The notes below the pieces were generated by a model, which was not told the origin of the DNA, made no database searches, and saw only the letters and a program-made list of their open reading frames with translations. DNA of 58,992 nt from Nemertoderma westbladi. Taxonomy: Eukaryota > Xenacoelomorpha > Nemertodermatida > Nemertodermatidae. Location of the stretch: contig JAUCBJ010004831.1 of assembly GCA_032718475.1 (NCBI GenBank), positions 1 through 58,992 of the forward strand. The letters run 5' to 3'. Shown here piece after piece: positions 57,501 through 58,992 of the stretch (position 1 is the first letter of the stretch; each line of letters opens with the position of its first letter). The position numbers were made by a program, and so were the translations under genes.

Positions 57501-58233
57501 TTGGTCTTTTTATTAACTCCAGAAAGACCAAAATTTTGACAGTTAACTTTGAAAGTTCTCAGCAAGTCTCTGATCGTATGAGCATAAGCTCAAAGGATGG
57601 TATGATTGAGCATGTGGACGACTTCTGTTACCTGGGATCATGGATCCGGAAGTCAGGTGAGGACCTTCGAATACGTAAGGGAAAGGCATGGGCAGCATTG
57701 AATAGGCTTTCCAGGATTTGGAAGTCACCGAGAATTAATCGGAAACTTAAGGTCCGATTATTTAGAGCAGCAGTAGTTCCAGTTATCCTCTATGGGAGTC
57801 CATGCTGGGCTCTAACTGCTGAGGACACCAAATCTCTGGATGGCACATTCACAAGAATGCTACGCCGGGTTCATTGTGTCAAGTACAATGCACACATCTC
57901 CAACCAGACACTATATAACATTGGAGGTGTCTCATTGGTTCCCCCAAGCTTGACACTAGAACAAAATCGCCTCCGCTTTGCAGGACATTGCTTTCGCCGT
58001 GAGGACCAGCCAGTGCATAATCTTGTACTTTGGCAGCCTCATGGAGTGAATAAGCATGGTGGACAGCCCATGACTTTCTTGAGACGCATCTTAAAGTACA
58101 CTGGCCTTGAAGATGCGGATGATCTAGCAAATGTCATGGGTGATAGGGAGTTGTGGCGGCGCAATTTTGTCGACAAGCCGGCACAGCATTCTTAAAAATG
58201 CAGCTGCAATGTAGCATGCCGATACTAGTAGTA
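54546..58233 (+). mobile_element. RTE-like LINE, full length, recent insertion
   Basis: A 3688-bp non-LTR retrotransposon bounded by a perfect 12-bp duplication. It has a 344-bp 5' region, one 1101-codon ORF, and a 38-bp 3' tail ending in TAGTAGTAG. It is inserted in a SLC23 intron, antisense to the gene; its right duplication ends 51 bp from the exon at 58296. The structure (one ORF with AP-type endonuclease then RT, very short 3' UTR with a trinucleotide tail) fits RTE-like elements; the exact clade is not certain. Confidence 0.93.
54890..58195 (+). CDS. LINE polyprotein: AP-type endonuclease and reverse transcriptase
   Basis: 1101 residues from the ATG at 54890; Met43 is an alternative start. 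A Pro/Arg-rich leader is followed by the endonuclease at about 145-390: SVNTLTLGSP, VGVQKHR (175 is Lys where the family has catalytic Glu), LGDFNA (Asp292, Asn294), KSQIDHILFR and SSDHRLIVAK (Asp381, His382). The reverse transcriptase lies at about 600-900: VDFFKAFDSV (motif A, Asp749), GVLQGDTLAPFLF (motif B, from Gly805) and LEIADDLGVLS (motif C, Asp845-Asp846; relatives have LDFADD). The C-terminal part has RLRFAGHCFRREDQP and DRELWRRN. The frame is uninterrupted, so the insertion is young, but Glu-to-Lys should cripple the endonuclease. Confidence 0.94.
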   Translation: MCTRIDMGDGGLHCDTHPVERQTRVWYLPRELTRQKSTPQPPTMDYISNAEVRPLEASGITGHNRPHRRQLSPDRLPVSPPTGEREANNSLSPFPDDLSGPNPGSRGRPDCEGERDSGVGGYSHVPPRPTKPLVNLRQVARLASVNTLTLGSPMRQGELTALADKLSLSAVGVQKHRMQTGQTDEVLIKDIGGGWRLALASADDSGNGGIGLLMNPTAHAALDKIDQISNRIIRCHFSCSGRLAKKFPKVVLIVCYSPTSVAPVEEVENFYHNLQAATDGVDQHAFLTFLGDFNASLHQSPTSPWVYSNSVNRNSIHLQDFISGNGLFSAGTQFKKRTGKLWTHSGPSGHKSQIDHILFRMKYRSSIQDCNAFTLRPFSSDHRLIVAKVRLSLRASRTTKSALARHDWSSLLQQPSVRSSFTLQLSNRYEDLASETADHCEGYTAFTEAVKLAAAETVPVYPRNRKRAPWTDNKIQKCRNDLYNAQKESRLKQTTAGKNAVKAASRSLNRQYSANLQELINQQVDAINEADDSRQSSQAWKSINLLTGRKSQPTTKVKADSPADRLNGWKAHFEKLLNNDRVLPDNFIEVKVSESVLPDIPIGDISFAEVKAAAKSIKTNRASGVDGVPPEVFKIPECLKLIYPIIVDMYRTTRVPQEMKTNKLVPVPKKGNLTLYGSFRGISLISIASKLYNRILLNRIRDPIERLLRGNHNGFRKGRGTMEPILALRRIIEELSKKKDRHLAVIFVDFFKAFDSVSRSRMFSILSLYGIPDEIIVAIRSVYDGSTTFVSTVDGDTEPFEVLWGVLQGDTLAPFLFIIVVDYVLRMSLDHHKSAKYLTDLEIADDLGVLSESLEGAQRLLSSLEHAASSVGLFINSRKTKILTVNFESSQQVSDRMSISSKDGMIEHVDDFCYLGSWIRKSGEDLRIRKGKAWAALNRLSRIWKSPRINRKLKVRLFRAAVVPVILYGSPCWALTAEDTKSLDGTFTRMLRRVHCVKYNAHISNQTLYNIGGVSLVPPSLTLEQNRLRFAGHCFRREDQPVHNLVLWQPHGVNKHGGQPMTFLRRILKYTGLEDADDLANVMGDRELWRRNFVDKPAQHS

Positions 58234-58245
58234 GTTGTAAGCCCC
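58234..58245 (+). repeat. target site duplication, right copy
   Basis: GTTGTAAGCCCC, identical to 54534-54545. Confidence 0.9.
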
Positions 58246-58295
58246 TATACTGTACCGCACTGTACTATATGCATAATGTGGTACCGGTAACGTAC

Positions 58296-58419
58296 GGGTA
58301 GCAGCTCGAATATCGGACTTCTGCTACTGACAGACCATCCTAAACCACGGGTGTAGCCTGGGATGGGAACACGAACGTTCTTCAGATATTGTGAGAATAA
58401 GAAAACTAATGCCATCGTT
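58296..58419 (-). CDS. SLC23A-like: SLC23-like transporter, most 5' exon in the window
   Basis: Reads TMALVFLFSQYLKNVRVPIP then GYTRGLGWSVSSRSPIFELLP. L-F-S-Q-Y-L-[KR]-N-V and the following P-x-P-x-Y block are conserved in SLC23 proteins just before the span encoded at 51816. The acceptor TTTGTATTCTAG precedes 58419 and the donor CCC|GTACGT follows 58296. It ends in phase 0, as the next exon requires. The first base completes a codon from an exon beyond the window; about 200 N-terminal residues are missing by comparison with the usual length near 600. Confidence 0.94.
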
Positions 58420-58992
58420 CTAGAATACAAACAAAATAATTATTCATACAATATACACCACCTAATTTTTAAAACAATTTCAATCATATGCTACGAAATT
58501 GGTATGATGATATAGTTCGACAATTTTTCGTATTGCTAGCTGAGCCGGATTTTTTAATTTCTGAGCTATTCCGATAGAACAAGCCGTTAAAAATCGTCTA
58601 TTCGGCAATATTACAGTATTTACAATTATCATAAGGTGTATCAATTTTGAGACGTAAATCGCTATAATTATATTGTTTTATTTACTCAATTCTGGAATAT
58701 TAATTTCGCGAAATGAAGAAACAAGATGGGGAGTTTTAAATGCTCAACTAAATAATAATTATTTTTTTTGAATAAAGACATAAAAAACATTTGAAGGATA
58801 GTTCTGACAGAGGACAATTACCGAAAGCTACCGAATGTTATGCGAAAGCTATCGAAAAGATTAAAGCGGGGGCGGGGGGTGAAAACTATCCATTTACTGA
58901 TAGGGGGCACATTTCGCACATTCGGCGTCCGAAATCATTCATAAACAAAAAAGATATGGGATCTAATTCAAATAAACCTATAGTAACCTACA
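58420..58992. other. SLC23 intron, right edge of window
   Basis: AT-rich, no exon or element recognised; the upstream SLC23 exons must lie further right. Confidence 0.5.

Overview
The window is animal nuclear DNA, most likely from a marine invertebrate. The evidence is spliced genes with GT-AG introns, L2-like and RTE-like LINEs, BEL/Pao and Ty3/Gypsy remnants, a tRNA-derived SINE, a fibrinogen-domain lectin gene, and heavy minisatellite content in AT-rich DNA. The species cannot be fixed from the sequence; the very frequent palindromic words TAGGCCTA and TACCGGTA fit several marine invertebrates. No bacterial genes or CRISPR arrays are present.

The backbone is one minus-strand host gene, a SLC23 (nucleobase/ascorbate transporter) homologue. 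I can place seven exons: 58419-58296, 51816-51660, 50080-49925, 49541-49413, 46311-46209, 45657-45422 and 736-465. All join in frame and encode the last 391 residues; the N-terminus lies beyond the right edge. The last intron is about 44.7 kb and holds most of the window.

Inside that intron, left to right, are: several minisatellites, including a 44-bp array at 2.85-4.8 kb; a dead antisense RTE-like LINE copy (4.9-6.5 kb); a plus-strand gene for a type II membrane protein with a coiled coil and a fibrinogen-like domain (7.7-15.2 kb), whose own intron carries an antisense L2-like LINE; a decayed BEL/Pao element (17.4-20.4 kb); the tail of a Ty3/Gypsy element (22.2-23.1 kb); and a 20-kb array of about 440 units of 45 bp (23.1-43.1 kb). 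A TIR element, itself carrying a foldback element, is inserted in the array's end. The 45-bp unit is homologous, in register and in the same frame and strand, to six old units that encode the Arg/Ser-rich N-terminal region of the lectin-like gene.

In the other SLC23 introns are a very uniform 36-bp array abutting a tRNA-derived SINE, a 13-bp array immediately upstream of a weak 3' splice site, and a 3.7-kb LINE with a perfect 12-bp target duplication and one 1101-codon ORF. That ORF lacks a catalytic endonuclease glutamate.

The strongest candidate for something new is the relation between the lectin gene's coding repeat and the 20-kb, mostly stop-free 45-bp array inside the transporter intron.
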